The notes beneath the pieces were generated by a model. That model saw only the letters and a program-made list of their open reading frames with translations, was not told where the DNA came from and did no database searches. Both the position numbers and the translations under genes were made by a program. From Mycobacterium lentiflavum (lineage in GTDB: Bacteria > Actinomycetota > Actinomycetes > Mycobacteriales > Mycobacteriaceae), in the NCBI RefSeq assembly GCF_022374895.2, contig NZ_CP092423.2, forward strand, positions 3,658,001-3,722,000: a stretch of DNA of 64,000 bases, in the 5' to 3' direction. This document shows, one piece after another, positions 63,885 through 64,000 of this stretch. Numbering within the stretch: position 1 is the stretch's first letter; every line of letters begins with the position of its first letter.

Positions 63885-64000
63885 GACCTCATCATCGCAG
63901 CCACCACCGACAAATCCTGGCCGCTACATCCGCGCTTCTGAACTATTGCGCACACATCCCCGTCGGCTGCGCGCCTGATTCGTCACATACCAAAGTGCGT

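Overview
The window is GC-rich actinobacterial DNA and almost certainly mycobacterial. It carries the start of an MCE-family protein, an MmpL transporter, a CYP136-type P450 beside its TetR gene, an R2lox oxidase beside its TetR gene, an NDMA-dependent type alcohol dehydrogenase and a 13E12-type HNH/DUF222 gene. It reads as an accessory island: lipid and hydrocarbon catabolic genes are repeatedly interrupted by nested insertion sequences, and an integrated conjugative element sits at the right end.

Layout. 1-302: start of an MCE protein. 303-4685: two TetR regulators, one preceded by a three-unit operator array, and two decayed IS110-type transposases. 4686-9986: an IS3-type element split by a Tn554-family transposon (three genes). 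10030-12017: a long IS481-type element with a 7-bp target duplication. 13087-17158: an AraC regulator diverging from a ferredoxin / CYP153 alkane-hydroxylase-type P450 / ferredoxin reductase operon. 17546-18900: an MFS remnant, an intact hotdog thioesterase and a decayed one. 19167-26239: a decayed ISAs1 element, then two IS256-type elements (types a and b), each interrupted by the same IS110 element. 26246-32500: TetR and thioesterase genes, a KstR-like gene broken by an IS481 and an IS5 element, another frameshifted TetR gene, a frameshifted thioesterase and an alpha/beta hydrolase.

32522-48482 is the best preserved metabolic block. A TetR gene diverges from a COG3687-type metal-dependent hydrolase. 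A leftward run follows, in transcription order R2lox, SCP2-like protein, acyl-CoA ligase, zinc alcohol dehydrogenase, BtrH-N-domain protein and transglutaminase-like protein. Next come a TetR gene with a perfect palindromic operator, an acyl-CoA dehydrogenase, a CYP136-like P450, a TetR gene, a 21-bp operator and an MmpL gene. With the CYP153 operon these suggest terminal oxidation of an alkane or alkyl chain, then alcohol oxidation, CoA activation and beta-oxidation entry, with export of a lipid-like product. That pathway is inferred; the families are well supported.

48557-51427 is a third IS256::IS110 composite. 51494-54912 holds fragments, the remains of a multi-recombinase (RIT-like) element and another IS110. 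55474 to about 62890 looks like an actinomycete integrative conjugative element (creatininase family, XRE/TPR regulator, SCO3933-like protein, FtsK-type Tra, HUH replication initiator, large serine integrase). It truncates a 13E12-type HNH gene at its right edge.

The most interesting signal is three apparently identical 1,495-bp IS110 elements, each inserted at the same point in IS256-type transposase genes, just before the codon for the conserved catalytic glutamate. Each has a 266-nt noncoding leader that could encode a bridge RNA. No tRNA, rRNA or CRISPR array was seen.
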